Shown here: one piece after another, positions 33,048 through 44,532 of the stretch
How positions within the stretch are numbered: the stretch's first letter is position 1
Layout of the letters: every line of letters begins with the position of its first letter
From: Ophiocordyceps camponoti-saundersi (nom. inval.)
Lineage: Eukaryota; Ascomycota; Sordariomycetes; Hypocreales; Ophiocordycipitaceae
Assembly: GCA_003339415.1 (NCBI GenBank)
Contig: PDHQ01000006.1
Location: forward strand, 1 to 64,000
Length of the DNA: 64,000 nucleotides
Reading direction: 5' to 3'
The notes under the pieces: generated by a model
What the model was told of the DNA's origin: nothing
The model's database searches: none
Seen by the model: the letters and a program-made list of their open reading frames with translations, nothing else
Position numbers and translations under genes: made by a program

Positions 33048-34136
33048 ATGAACGCACCTTGCCTCCCCAACCCACGGCCCCTGATCCCCTCGTGGACCGC
33101 CACGCCCATCGCCAACCTCAGCCTCTCAGCCGGCGGCCTCCTCGCGCTCGCCGACCTAAACACCATTGCCAACCGCACTGTAGTCGCCGGCGGATCCTCC
33201 TGGCTTGATGCCCTGGTTCTCGCTCCCGGGTTGCACTACCAACAGGCTGCCGATGCGCTCGACACGACGGCCTCGTCGTCTGCTGCCGTGGTCGCGGTCG
33301 AGGTCGAGGATGGTTATGAGCGGCGGCGTCACCTTGTTAGCAATGCTGCGCTCGTTTCGTTCTTGCGTCGATTGTGGCTTGATGCTGCTGCTTCTGGTCA
33401 TCGGCCGCTTACGCTCGATGTTTCGCGCGCTCGGGGTGGGGAGAATGGACTCAGACGTCGGTTTGCTTGTCGGCCTCGACCGTCTTCTTCTGCGTCCTCG
33501 TCCTCTTCTTCATCTTCTTCGTCCTCGCCCGTACCCGGCCTACCTGTCGATGCCGATCGTCTCAGCCACATTCTCTACCTCCTCAGCCCGCTCCTGACCT
33601 CGGCCGCCTCCACGCTCATGATCCTTCTCGGCGATTGGTGGGGTCTGGCCTTCATCATCGGTCTCATGATCTCCCGCACCCTCAACATCTGGACCATCAA
33701 GCAACGCTCTCGCCCGATCCTAACACCTCCGATCACTAAGCCACTGCCCCCTTCCCACTCCCACGTCCCTGACCGTCCGACTGAGTACGCCATCGACCTC
33801 GGCGACGGCCGCAGCGCTCTTCTTCTTGGCCTCAGCTCCGATCTGCAAGCACTTACGACGCAGACCCGACTGCGGCCCAAGACGGATCTCGATGGCTATC
33901 TCGAGGCCACCGCCAAGCTCCTCGTCTACATGGTGGCCGCCCTCAGCGGCAACCTGTCCCAGGCCGGCGCCATGGTTCTCATGGCCCTTCTGCTCATCAG
34001 CGCCGGCCTGCTCGGTCTCAGCAACGCCCGTGCAAGCGGTTTGCGCATCAACGGCAGCATCGCCGTGTTGCGTCTGCAGCCAGGACCGGGCTCAAGTCTG
34101 GACGACGACCGTCGCCGCGTAGAAAATTTGCTTTAG
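33048..34136 (+). CDS. Fungal membrane protein of unknown function
   Basis: A single exon of 362 residues. A weakly hydrophobic N-terminal segment (residues 20-35, with Asn-Leu-Ser and Asn-Arg-Thr sequons nearby) leads to a soluble part, then a Ser run (near 146-158). Two clear membrane stretches follow near 178-212 (Leu-Tyr-Leu-Leu-Ser-Pro-Leu-Leu, then Gly-Leu-Ala-Phe-Ile-Ile-Gly-Leu-Met-Ile) and two more near 290-330. Between them is a cytosolic-type segment with Tyr-Ala-Ile-Asp-Leu-Gly-Asp-Gly-Arg. I do not recognise the family beyond its look as a multi-pass fungal protein. A competing frame across the Ser run also encodes a hydrophobic stretch (near 33467-33530), so a missed frameshift or intron there cannot be excluded. 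Confidence 0.65.
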   Translation: MNAPCLPNPRPLIPSWTATPIANLSLSAGGLLALADLNTIANRTVVAGGSSWLDALVLAPGLHYQQAADALDTTASSSAAVVAVEVEDGYERRRHLVSNAALVSFLRRLWLDAAASGHRPLTLDVSRARGGENGLRRRFACRPRPSSSASSSSSSSSSSSPVPGLPVDADRLSHILYLLSPLLTSAASTLMILLGDWWGLAFIIGLMISRTLNIWTIKQRSRPILTPPITKPLPPSHSHVPDRPTEYAIDLGDGRSALLLGLSSDLQALTTQTRLRPKTDLDGYLEATAKLLVYMVAALSGNLSQAGAMVLMALLLISAGLLGLSNARASGLRINGSIAVLRLQPGPGSSLDDDRRRVENLL

Positions 34137-34444
34137 CCTTTTGCCTAGGCGACACGAGCGTCATGATCTCTTTTTAACGCCCTTCATATTGAAACTACCC
34201 AAATATTCTTCTGTCTTTTTGACTACTGTGTCAGAGAACACATGATGTAGTACAGCAAGTCGCTTTGAAGCCCTGACCGATCCCCGGATTCTTTCCAACA
34301 AGACTTGACCCGTCCAAAGCTCTCCTATCCAAGCCATTGAATATCCAAATTCTCGTCTTGTACTCGTACAAGCCTCTCCAAGAAACAACCGCCGTGAACA
34401 AGAGAAAACTATGAAGCGGAACAAAAACCGAGAGGGTGCTCGGT
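34137..34444. other. Convergent intergenic region
   Basis: About 300 bases of 3' UTR sequence. No feature was seen. Confidence 0.5.
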
Positions 34445-35493
34445 CTAGGAGCCCGAATCCTCTTGCTTCTCCGAGAGTTGCTGCTCCTGCTTCTCCTCCT
34501 GCTGCTGTAACCGTTGCTGTTCCTGCTTCTCCTCCTCCTGCTGTAACTCTTGCTGTTCCTGCTTCTCCTCCTGCTGCCCCTCGTCATTTTTCTGCGGTTC
34601 GGGGGCAGCTATGCCGTCTCCTTCCGGTGGCGGTGGCGGCGGCGGCGTTTCGTCCGGCTTCTTTTCCGTCGTTGCCTGTCGGTCTAGCTCGCCCATAAGC
34701 CCGCCGAGCAGGTCGGATCCGTCGTCTTCGGCGGGCGCTTGCTGCGGCGCTGGCGGCGCAGGCGGGGACGGAGGAGGAGAAGCAGCTATTGTGACGGTCG
34801 GCGGAGGGGGATCCGTAGCCTGAGCTTCCTTTGCATCACCCGCCGAAGCCGTGCCCACTTCGGAAGACGGTCCGGACTCCGGGAAGCGGGCTGAGGCGGA
34901 ATCATCCGGCTTGATCGTGTCGTCAGTTGCGTGCGACTCGCTCGGGTTGAAGACCGACGGCGGCGCGAGAGCGAAGCCAGAACCCTCTCCTTCTCCTGCG
35001 TCGCGGGCCTTGTCCTCTCCATCCGAAGACTTTGGTCTGTCGGTCTCTGCCCTCGGAGAGTCGATGTTTCCCACCTGGTCGGGAGGAGGGGGCAGGAGAG
35101 CGTCGTCTTCTCTCGGCGGCTCCGGCACCGCCGCATCGTTCGATGCGGATTCAACTTTGGGCACCTCGACCGGCTCTTCGTCGACAATGGTCGAAGGCGG
35201 CTCCGCCACTGTTGACTCGGCCTCGGGCTCGACCTTGACTGGCTGAGGCGGGAAAGCTGACGTTACTGGTGGTGGGTCTACGGGCGACGGAAGCACCACG
35301 TTCTTTAGCGGGCTACCCTCCGGACGCGGCGGCAAGGCTGCGAGGTTGCCGGCCGATATGGTCAACGACGGCGGTGCGGGCTCTTTGGGAGCGAAGACCG
35401 GTTCCGAGGGCGGTAGGACGGCTGCATCTGAACTGTCGTTAGATGGCACTTCGGCGTCGCCGACTTCATCCTCAGCTTCGTCGCCTTCTTCAG

Positions 35494-35525
<32 letters not shown>

Positions 35526-36613
35526 ACGTCGGCCATTTCGCTGTCTGGATTGGGCGTATTTGTTTCTTGACGCTGTGCCGTCTGGAAAAGGGTATTTAGC
35601 ATGGATAGACTAGGGCAAAGAGATGAAAGTGGTATCGTACGCTATCGCTCTGCACCTCCATCTTGATGACAGGCGCCGAAACGGGAATGGGAACGGCGGC
35701 GGCGGGGACGACGGGGACGGCGGGGACGGCGGGGACGGCGGGGACGGGGGGAGCGGGAGCGACGGCGGCAGCCGAAAAGGAGGCTCGGTCGAGAACCGTG
35801 TTCCTCATCTTCTTCTTGCCACGTCCAGGTCCAGCCCTGCCCTTGCGCTTGGGCGGAGGCATTCTCCTCCTCTGCGCCGGAGTCAGAGCGGTCTGGGGAA
35901 CGGCAGCAGCAGCAGTGCCGACGTCAAGACCAGCAGGTGCGGCGACGAGCTCAACACGGGTCGAGATGATCTCGCCGGCAACAGGCTGGCCCTCGACGAG
36001 AGTGACTTCTTCGGTGTAGGGGTTTCCAGCTGCGTCAATGCGGCGAACCGTCGCCCGCGTCACTGTCGGCTGTCCAGTAAGGTCGGGCTTCTCTTGGATT
36101 GTTCGGCTGGCGATGGTGATGGTTCCCTTGCGACGCTTGGCCAGGTGCGGCGACGTCGGAGCCTCGACATTGCGCGGGAGCTGCTTCCACACCTTGACGG
36201 AAAAGCCTTGGGCCTGACTATCGTCATCTTTCTTATCCGGCTTCTCAGGCGGAAGTGTCATGTCGGCATCGACGTCATCGTCATCCGTCGGCGCCGGCCG
36301 CTTGTATAGCCTGCCGGAGCGGGCTGCGCGCAGAAGTTCCTGGCTATGCGCCGGTAGGAGGCTGAAGTCTCGTGGTAATCCATGGGGAAGTTCGACAGCC
36401 CAGATGTCGTTTTGATGCTGCTGCTCAGGAGCCTGTTGTGTCGCCACATTAACCCATTCGTGACGCCATTGACGGACGGGGAGGCCCTCGAAGTCGTCAT
36501 GATCGACGTATCCGCCGCGATTGGCGCGTCTGGTCTGTCAAGACCTGATGGTCAGTTTGGAAGGGATGAAGACTCGGAGAACAAGGGTTGTAATCACTCA
36601 CGCCGGGCGGCAT
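34445..36613 (-). CDS. Acidic/proline-rich nuclear-type protein of unknown function
   Basis: Three exons, 36613-36602 (only four codons), 36534-35641 and 35581-34445, all phase 0, give about 680 residues. The mini-exon Met-Pro-Pro-Gly joins to [10 protein letters not shown], and the frame then runs through [11 protein letters not shown] and [10 protein letters not shown]. A conserved-looking core follows with Lys-Val-Trp-Lys-Gln-Leu-Pro-Arg-Asn and Ala-Lys-Arg-Arg-Lys-Gly-Thr. A strongly basic stretch ([19 protein letters not shown]) looks like a nuclear localisation or nucleic-acid-binding motif. The second half is acidic and Pro-rich with an Asp run, ending in Gln/Glu repeats. A chromatin or RNA role is inference. 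An in-frame ATG at 36706 could extend the N-terminus by 31 residues. Confidence 0.75.
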
Positions 36614-38354
36614 TATCGGTTCCAAGAGGCGGATGCCCGAGACGGAAGACGCGACGTGTCCGTCCGGGCCGGAGAAACGGGACGGAGCGGTGGTAATGCT
36701 GCGCAAGGGGATTGTTTGATGGTGGTCGGTCGCAAATGTGATGCGTCGTCGGGAAGGGTAGGAGGTCTTTCTTTAACAGAGGAAGGCCACACCCAAGTAT
36801 CTTATGTGGCTCAAGGAGATTACTAAGCAAAGAGATACTTCGTAATATCTGTCTTCTACAGTAGAAACTTTGTCCCTGCATATGGGTCTCGCTTCTCAAG
36901 TACTTCAAGGCTTTTCTTATGTGGCATTCAGGTACTTAAGTCTCCCTAACCCATGCTTCAAGATTTTAGTGCGGGCTTTTCACTTGGCACTGTTAGAAGA
37001 AGGAAATAGTCTAGGGTAGGCTTCTTTGTCTCGAGAAGTTGGGCCTTTCCCTTGTCCTTGTTCTCCTCCTCTTTAAAACAACACAGACATACTAAAAGAA
37101 GCGCAATTTCTAGTCGTGTATTTCGGCTTCGACTCGGAAATGAGCACAAGAGTTAAAGGTGAGGAGAATTGTCTAGACTTTGCTAAGGCATAACAGTATC
37201 TGAGTAGCCTAAACTCTTCTCCTACAGGATAACAACTTCGGGAGATAGACGCCATTATAAACTCTCACGATAGATATTTATCACATGTTAATATCGAGTA
37301 CGTAGATAGATGGGAAGATATCTTAACCTCATCACCGTCTTTCATCTGAGAAGACATTTTAATCCCAGAACAATCCCGTAGTTTGGCAAACAGTTGTGAC
37401 TTCAAACTCCTCCTTCAACTCAACAACTCAACAACACTTCATGACTCTCACGACAGTAAATACATAAGAAGTTAAACTCCTAAACACCCTCCATGGAATT
37501 TGCCATGCGCAAACCTACATACATATGCACATCTATGCATGCTGTACCTGAGACCAAAACTTCGCGCCACGCGTTCCGGCATCTCCACATCGGCACTCTC
37601 CCGCATGCCCCCCCGGGCTCGGTCTCTCCCCCGTCTTTCGTGAGACGAAGAGCCGCGAGTTCTAACACCGGTTAACAAACAAAACATCTTCGTATCCTAT
37701 CCTTCAACGGTGTGTTTTTCGTATGCTACAGCCACGGACGGGAACCGCTGCTTGACTTCTCACCTTCAGCCGGATCTTGCTCCTTTCATCTCCCTTATTC
37801 GTCTAGCTCACGTTCCCCCCTTTCCCACAACAAAACCGGTATCTCTTCATCGAACTTCCTTTCCCCTCGAAAACAGCTGCACGTCCCGAGGCTTTCCCAC
37901 CTTTGTTGACAATGGTGATTGACGCGTACTCTCTGTTGTGGTTCGAGACATGTCGAGAGATGTACAGAGCAAGAACCAAGATTATTTTCAACCAGTCCGC
38001 GTGTTGACAATGGCCAAGCCGCGTGGCATCAAGGTCCCCCGTATGTCTCGGACTTTCTTCTCCGCTTTGTCTCACGCTTAGATGAAGACCTGGACAGAGC
38101 CAAACGCTGGAAATAGAGTGGAATGCACGTGGGCATCTGCCGGCCAAGGCCTCGTCTTTCTTGTTTTCCTCATGGCTTGTATGTACGGAATGGCGGTAGA
38201 AGCGAGGCCGAGTCCATGGCAGAAAGTCATGAGGTCTCTCGATGGATAAATAGCAGGTCGTTTCCGGCTTTCGAAAAATCATCATCAGCAACTCACTTCT
38301 CAGTCGTTCTTTACTTCATCCTACCTCTTGTCACTCCTTGATTATTCTGCAACC
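36614..38354. other. AT-richer intergenic region
   Basis: 1.7 kb without a supported gene. From 36750 to 37450 the base composition is clearly more AT-rich than surrounding DNA, but TpA does not dominate as in the RIPped block. The right end is the promoter of the peroxidase gene. Confidence 0.45.
38246..38252 (+). promoter_or_regulatory. TATA-like element of the peroxidase gene
   Basis: ATAAATA in the context GGATAAATAGC, about 105 bases before the ATG at 38355, a usual distance for a fungal TATA box plus short leader. Assigned by position and pattern only. Confidence 0.35.
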
Positions 38355-39903
38355 ATGAAAGCTGCACTTCTCGCCTCTTTGCTCGCCTCCGTGGCCTCTA
38401 CCGGGTCGGCCGGCTATGATCCCGCGAAGAGCAACTCCACGGACGACAGCATGTCCCAGTACATCCATGAATCGCAATACATTAACGGAAAGAACAGCTA
38501 CGAGAAGGGTATGACCCATGGCCAGGGTAGGAAATACGTCAAGGGCGCGACCTACGCCCAGGGCATGAGATATGTCCAGGGCGCAAGCCATGGCCAGGAC
38601 CTGAAATATGTTCACGGCTCCAAATATGTCCAGGACAAATCCAAAGCTCAGACTGGGCAACAGCCGGATGGCAAGTCGCAACATTGTGTCTTGACGCTCA
38701 TCTTCCAGATTCCTTATATCGGCGACAAGCTGCAACTCAGCAAGGACTCGGAAAAGCCGGTTAAGTCTGAGAAGCAGTGCTGGTGGATCAAGAAACCAGC
38801 ATACGACTCTTCGTCTTCTTCGTCTTCTTCGTCGACCAAGACGGGCTCCTACACGGCTCCGGCCAAGTTCCAGCCCAATGGCAAAGAATACATGAACAAG
38901 AACGCGCCCAAAATCGATCCCAATGATCCGCGCTTCAACGAGTTCATGGCTCGAAGGCCTGGCGACTGTTAGTCCAAGCCTGTTTGTTTCTGCCGCGGAA
39001 AGACTTGATAGACTGACGTTTTGAAACAGCTCGCAGCGCGTGCCCCGGACTCAACGCTCTGGCCAACCACAACTTCATCCCCCGCTCCGGCAGGAACCTT
39101 ACCATGACAGACTTGGTTGTCGGCTGCTATGAGGGTCTTGGCATCTCTCCCGATACGGCGGCACTGATCGCGGCCGACGGTCTCTCGGAGGCTGAGCTTC
39201 CCTTCGACACAGTCTTCAACCTCGAAGACTTCCACAGCAAAAGGTACGGCATCGAGCACGACGTCAGCTTCTCTCGCAACGATACCGGAAAGGGTGACCT
39301 CACCACCTTGGACGACGCCGCCTGGAATGTCGTCCTCAAAGTCCTCGACACCTGCGGATACGGAGAACCGTCCTGCTGGGCCAAGGCAAAGGTTGCCCGG
39401 ATCCATCACGAACAACAACGCAACCCGGAAACGGATTACGATAAGGAGGCTGCCTCTTACGGCGCGGCAGAGGTCGGCATGTTGCTCGGTGCCTTTGATC
39501 CGTCCGTCAAGCGCAGCCAGACCAAGGAATGCATCAAGGTCTTGTTCGAAGAGGAGAAGATCGTCTGCAAGCCGGATCGCATCTTTGCAGAGTTTGACAG
39601 GGTGACGGCCACTGGCGTCACAGTCCTCGCATCCGATAAGTATCTGCAAGATGCCAGCGACGGAAAAGTCGTCACCGCCCAGGTACGTCCCATATCATCT
39701 TGATCAGCGTGCTGAGCTGTCCTAACTGTTAGCAGGACATACTGGCAAACACTGGAAAGGGTAAGATTGACGTGGAAAAGGTGGTCCAGGTTCTTCGTGC
39801 CGCCGGATTTACGGATCAGAAGGCATTCGATACCCTGGATCGTCTCATTGCCGAGGGCAAACAAGCCGAAAAGAAGGGCAAGCAGCCAAGTCTTGGTTAC
39901 TAG
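38355..39903 (+). CDS. Heme-thiolate peroxidase (chloroperoxidase/UPO family) with long N-terminal extension
   Basis: Three exons, 38355-38967, 39030-39682 and 39736-39903, give about 477 residues. A signal peptide (Met-Lys-Ala-Ala-Leu-Leu-Ala-Ser-Leu-Leu) is followed by about 185 residues not found in ordinary short peroxygenases. These include a repeat-like zone (about 38-95) alternating Tyr-Val, Gly and Gln (Tyr-Val-Lys-Gly, Tyr-Val-Gln-Gly, Tyr-Val-His-Gly), one Cys pair region and a Ser run. The peroxidase domain starts right at the first splice junction: Ser-Arg-Ser-Ala-Cys-Pro-Gly-Leu-Asn-Ala-Leu-Ala-Asn-His, with Cys209 the expected axial heme ligand. The acid-base motif Glu-His-Asp at 280-282 is followed by Ser-Phe-Ser-Arg, as in the family. 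Such enzymes use hydrogen peroxide to halogenate or insert oxygen into organic substrates outside the cell. The substrate is unknown. Confidence 0.85.
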
Positions 39904-40225
39904 ATTGCTGTATGTATCTACTTGAGAACACGGGGCCAAGGAGGGAGCTTCGGCCGAACGGATGAGCCTACGAGTGTCAATGAGATGAACAGTATATTCT
40001 GAGGTTATGAGTGCCTTCTCTTGTGCGAGTTAGCTTCCTCTTCGACTTTGCTGGACGCAGTGAAATAGGGGCGCTGCAACCGCAGCTTCTCGGACCGCTA
40101 AGCCTGCTCCTGGCCTTATGTACACGACTACCTGCTCCGTACTACCCGCAGACAAGAGTTGGTTCAGTCCCATCTGGAAGCAGCAGGGTCAGGAGCCATT
40201 TTCTCTTCCGATAAGGGGCCGAAAC
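39904..40225. other. Convergent intergenic region
   Basis: 3' UTR sequence between the peroxidase and ISD11. No feature was seen. Confidence 0.5.
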
Positions 40226-40764
40226 TCACCCTTGGTCCTTTTGCCTCACTTTATCTCCCTGTTCGCCACTCTCTCGGCCCTAACATCCCATCAGTCTTCT
40301 CCGCACAGGACGATGACGGGATCATGACATACCGATATTCCGCCCTCAACGACCAATCGGTTCAGCTGGTAGAACTGGCTGATCACAGTTTGCCGCTAAG
40401 GAGTCATCAGCGCGCTGTCGTCGCCGGTCGCGGAAGAGCCGCCGTCGCCGTACCTTCATGACCTGCAGCTCGCGTAGACCCTTTTGCACAAGCTCCTGCA
40501 CCTCACTCGGATCCTGCACGCCTCTGTTCTCATGGAAAGCATCTCTCGTTCGTCGCTTGGCGTATTCGCGAAAGTTGTAGGCCGAAAATTGCCCGCCTTG
40601 CCGGAGTAATTGTCGATACTGAGTCTGGTCAGCCGGTGACGTAATGAGAGGCAGCCTGCCCCGGCGAGGCAGAGCGACGAAAGCAGGCTGTCATCAACGG
40701 AATCCCTCACCAGGGACAAGACTTGCTGCGACATTTCGCCTTTCAACGAGCCTGAGGCAGACAT
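40226..40764 (-). CDS. ISD11: LYR-family Fe-S biogenesis protein Isd11 (LYRM4 homologue)
   Basis: Four small exons, 40764-40711, 40618-40454, 40395-40333 and 40279-40226, all phase 0 with GT..AG introns of 92, 58 and 53 bases, give 111 residues. No single long open frame covers it, so it is easily missed. The joined protein has the LYR signature at the first junction (Leu-Tyr-Arg-Gln-Leu-Leu-Arg). It is followed by [19 protein letters not shown] and Arg-Gln-Thr-Val-Ile-Ser-Gln-Phe-Tyr, all hallmarks of Isd11. The protein sits in the mitochondrial matrix, binds acyl carrier protein and stabilises the cysteine desulfurase Nfs1 during iron-sulfur cluster assembly. Its normal size is about 90-110 residues, so it looks complete. 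Confidence 0.92.
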
Positions 40765-41273
40765 TGGATGATGCTGATGTTAGATTCCTGCTCTCCTCGG
40801 AGGTGAGGCTCGGACCAAAGAGGTGTTCGGCTTTTCGTTTCTCCGAGTCCGATAACATTTCACGGTCCGAATCATGCCGGTGATGTGACATCTTCCGAAT
40901 GCGAAGTCTATTTCGAATTGCTCGATAGGCCTACTGGGTATCTAATGAGAACAGAACCAATCCAAGGTTTCGAAGGGGAAGGGGATCCTGCAGCAATGGT
41001 GTCGGGCAGATCGGGAGAGGTCGGATTGTAGACGACCTACCTAGGTAAGTACTCCCTGCGGCCGGCATCCATGAAGCCGTTCACGACAATCATCACCGAT
41101 TATTAACTTGGGACGATCATTCAGCCACTGTAGCTGCCCAGCCTATGATTCCGTACGCCCCAAATCGATCGAGGGTCGTCATCGTCCCGAGATGTGTCTG
41201 CACGATGAGGATTAGTCGATTCCGAGTGCAGTGTGAGACCGCAGAAAGCCACTGAGCAGATGCAAAATGCCCT
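40765..41273. other. Intergenic region between ISD11 and IPI3
   Basis: About 500 bases between the ISD11 start and the 3' end of the next minus-strand gene. The frame open at 40891-40694 runs upstream of and across the ISD11 start and is out of phase with it. Nothing else was seen. Confidence 0.45.
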
Positions 41274-42636
41274 TCAGGTATCCGTGCTCTTGTACCGCAT
41301 GGTGGCTTGTTGCAGAGCCTTTTGCTCCTCAACGATGGATCGCAACTCCTCCACCTCTTTCCGGAGTCCAGATTCGTCTGATTCAGTCGAGCCGGCGCCC
41401 TCGAATGAAACCAGGGCGCTCTCCAACAGCCCCGGGTCTAGTCCCGTGCAGCGGAGATTGTCGCTGAATGTGGGCCCCGAGTTCATATGCCCTTGGAGCT
41501 GAGCGGTGAGCACGTACTTCCGCTGCGTCGGAGACGGCTTCACGACCTCCACAGTTGTGAGTGGCTTGTTTCCCCGGTCAATGGGTGCAAAGACAAGATT
41601 AGTAACGACAGCGTTGAGGTTATCGAGTTCAGTCGGATGGCTGTTGTCCGCCAGACTCCACCTCATGACGCTGCCTTTCTCATGCCCCGTGTAAATGAGG
41701 GTGCCATCGTTATTGACGATAAGACAAGAGGCTGGACCAACATCTGCATTGACTACACCGAGTGGCGAGTCAACCTGGACCACTGCAGGGCGATCGGACC
41801 GAGGCTGGTCGGTGAAGAGCTCGACTAGATAGAGGCCACCGTCGTCGGCACTGGCAAAGAGGGCGCGAGCGCATGGGTCGAGAGCGATGCAGAGGGGCGC
41901 TGTCGGGAAGAGCAGGGTGCGAAGAAGCTGGCCAGATCGGTAGTTCCACAAGATGCACGTCTTGTCCTTGCTGGCCGACACACAGATGCTTGTTTCGGCG
42001 CTCGTGCTCGGACCGAGGGCGAGGTCGGTGATGGGGGCACGATGGTTAGATAAGACGAGGTCCGGCTCGTAGCCCACATCGGCACCGAGCTCTAGAAGGC
42101 GAGTCAGGGTCCAGACGTTGATGTTCGAGTCGTCCGATGCCGAGAGCAGATGCAAGGGCGAGGAGGCCAAACAGCTGACGGCGCGCACATGGCAGGGAGG
42201 CGTCGCAACCTGCCGACCAGTGCGAGTCTGCGACGGCCAATGAACGCCGTTAGCGGGCTCAAGGCTGTGAGGAGAGACAAAAAAGAAACTCTCATCTGAC
42301 CTCCCAGAGTATCAAGCGCCCCTCGACAGTGCCCATAACGAGCACATCGCCGGCCAGGGCTAGGCAGCGGATCTTCTCCTGGAAGGAGACTAGAGCCTCT
42401 TGATTTCTACGCGCTCGCGAGTAGACGTGAACCTGAGCCTTGCTGTCTTGAGCCGCGAAGACGTGGGCGCTGCTGACAGCTAGACAGTGAGACGCCGTCG
42501 AGCTCTTTCGAAAGGAAACCTCGGAGGTCCATGACGGCGAGACGGTGTGGCCTCTGATAGCCACGTCCCGAGCAACGGACGTATTGGCGGCTATTGGCGG
42601 CCCGCGGATAGAGGAAAAAAGGAGCTCAGAGACCAT
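41274..42636 (-). CDS. IPI3: WD40 pre-rRNA processing protein Ipi3
   Basis: Two exons, 42636-42301 and 42227-41274, phase 0, with a 73-base intron, give about 429 residues. WD40-type blocks recur: Gly-Arg-Leu-Ile-Leu-Trp-Glu, Ser-Ala-Ser-Asp-Asp-Ser-Asn-Ile-Asn-Val-Trp, Ser-Ala-Ser-Lys-Asp-Lys-Thr-Cys-Ile-Leu-Trp, and Tyr-Thr-Gly-His-Glu-Lys-Gly. A short coiled C-terminus (Leu-Arg-Lys-Glu-Val-Glu-Glu-Leu-Arg-Ser-Ile-Val-Glu-Glu-Gln) and the N-terminal Met-Val-Ser-Glu-Leu match the Ipi3 branch rather than generic WD proteins. Ipi3 acts in the nucleolus and nucleoplasm with Rix1 and Ipi1 in late 60S assembly and ITS2 removal, and has been linked to replication licensing in yeast. The upstream in-frame ATG at 42708 is a less likely start. 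Confidence 0.83.
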
Positions 42637-44532
42637 CGCGCGCTTCTGCCAGATTGATCCTGGGGACTGATGGCAATTGGATGCTCGAGGCTGGCCTTCG
42701 AAGGGCAAGGCAAGACGGTAGGCAAGACAAGAAGGAAGTGGAGATGTCCGCGCACGTCATGACGAGGATCGAAGGGAAGGCTGCGAAAAAGAAAGCAAAG
42801 CCCGTGAAGCTGCTGGTCGGGCACCATTGAGGAGAGAGAGGCAGTACGGATTACAAAATTTACAGTGGGGGCAAGTTGGTGTGGCTTAGCCGCTTAGCCT
42901 TGAGTGGGCAGTTGGACGTAGGACGGGACCCCCCACAACAGGGACTGATCAGGGAGAATGTAGGGGCTCACAGCCCGCTTCTACAGGGCTCTGTAGAGTG
43001 TTGGCAGTGGGTGTGGCGGGGGATCTTGTTGTATCTGAGCATTGTGCTTTAGCGCATCTAGGCATGTTCGCTCTATGTACGGATTATGTATGTGTGTATC
43101 CGTATCCGTACATATTCCGTACGTCGGACAGAGGGAAACACATACATGCAACACAGCGAGATTTGCCCAGCGCGTCAAAAGGAACAAAGTTGCTTACAGA
43201 AAGACATTTAGGGGCTCAGGGACTTGCAGTGGGAGGTTTGATTGGAATTACACACATCCACGTCGAAGAGAAGGAAATGAGAAAAAGAATAACCTGCATT
43301 AGTAAGCTTAGCTGCCAGTGCTAGAGCAAAGGGACGAACAGTTAACCAGGAGCTGTCGGTGCTGTGGTTCTTCCGCTTCCGCAATGACGATGACTGTTGA
43401 CGACAACGACCGAGTATGGCCTATTTACTGAACCGCTAGACATGAATTCACGATCCATGGCAGCCCGTGAGCACACTCCTGTTGGTGACTCGAAGACTCG
43501 AGGTTCTGTCGGTCTGCGGCCGTTGAACGTAAGACGATCATCTCCCTTGCCTTACTAGCCTCTTCGGGGTCGTCTGTCTTACCCCTTGCTCCCGACTTGT
43601 CTCTCGCGACCGCTCGTCGGCTACGCCATGTGGCATCGCCCAGGGCCGCCAGCTGGCCGGCCATGCCACGGACGCCACCTCGAGAGGACCGTGAGTATAG
43701 CGGCACGATTGATTGCGCGCTCACCACGCATATGTAGCCTCTGTGTAGGCTCTGTGCTGTCCCCGCAGAAGACGCCGGCGCTGCATGCGAAAGCCGGCTC
43801 GGGAGGGGAGGGCCCGTGTAACCTGGGAGTGGCACACACCTAACGCGACTCGCCTCCTTGATTAATTCGGCCGTGATGGGATACGGCCCAATCCTATCCC
43901 GGCTGTTTCTGGAAGGGCACCGATATATATCAAACAGGGATCACAATGCCCAGGGACAAGGGACGGACAATCCCTTGAGTTGGCCTCCCGGCCCGTGGCC
44001 GCCGGCTAACGGCCACTCGCAACGCCTCTTGGTGACGCACCTACGCCCGTCTCCTGTTCTCTCGATGTTGCTCTTCTTGCCCTCTCCCGGCCTAGCACCT
44101 TGAGCCTTCAACGCCATTCACAACTAGAGCTGCAGAGTTGCTTTTTCTCTTCATGTCTCAGAATTGCTTCTGCTGAGTGGTCAGCCCTCACTTCGTCGTC
44201 GCGCCTATCGTCGCCCTGCACGCCGATGGCCAATCTCGCTGCTACGCGGTACTTCGTATAACGCCGGCTTCTGCCTCCCCCCCCCGCCCCTTCGTCGGTC
44301 GTTCATGGTGTGTTGAGACTTGAGAAATGGGAGAAACAGTTGTTTTTGCTACTGTTTCGCCGGCGCAAGCCTCTTTTCCTTTTCCCTCTCAGTCGTGTCT
44401 TAACTTCTGAGTCCTCCGCCACCTTCGTCCGCTGCCCTTCACTGGCCGAAGGACGGATAAATACGCCTCGAGCGTTTGTGCCACTGCCGAGTCGGCTTTG
44501 CCTGGGCTGATTTCCAGGCTGGCCCGCTCTCC
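42637..44532. other. Divergent intergenic region
   Basis: 1.9 kb without a supported gene between IPI3 and the 44533 gene. A cluster of TATGTACGGA/CGTATCCGTACAT-type motifs lies at 43075-43130. Open frames near 43425-43843 overlap on both strands and look incidental. Confidence 0.45.
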
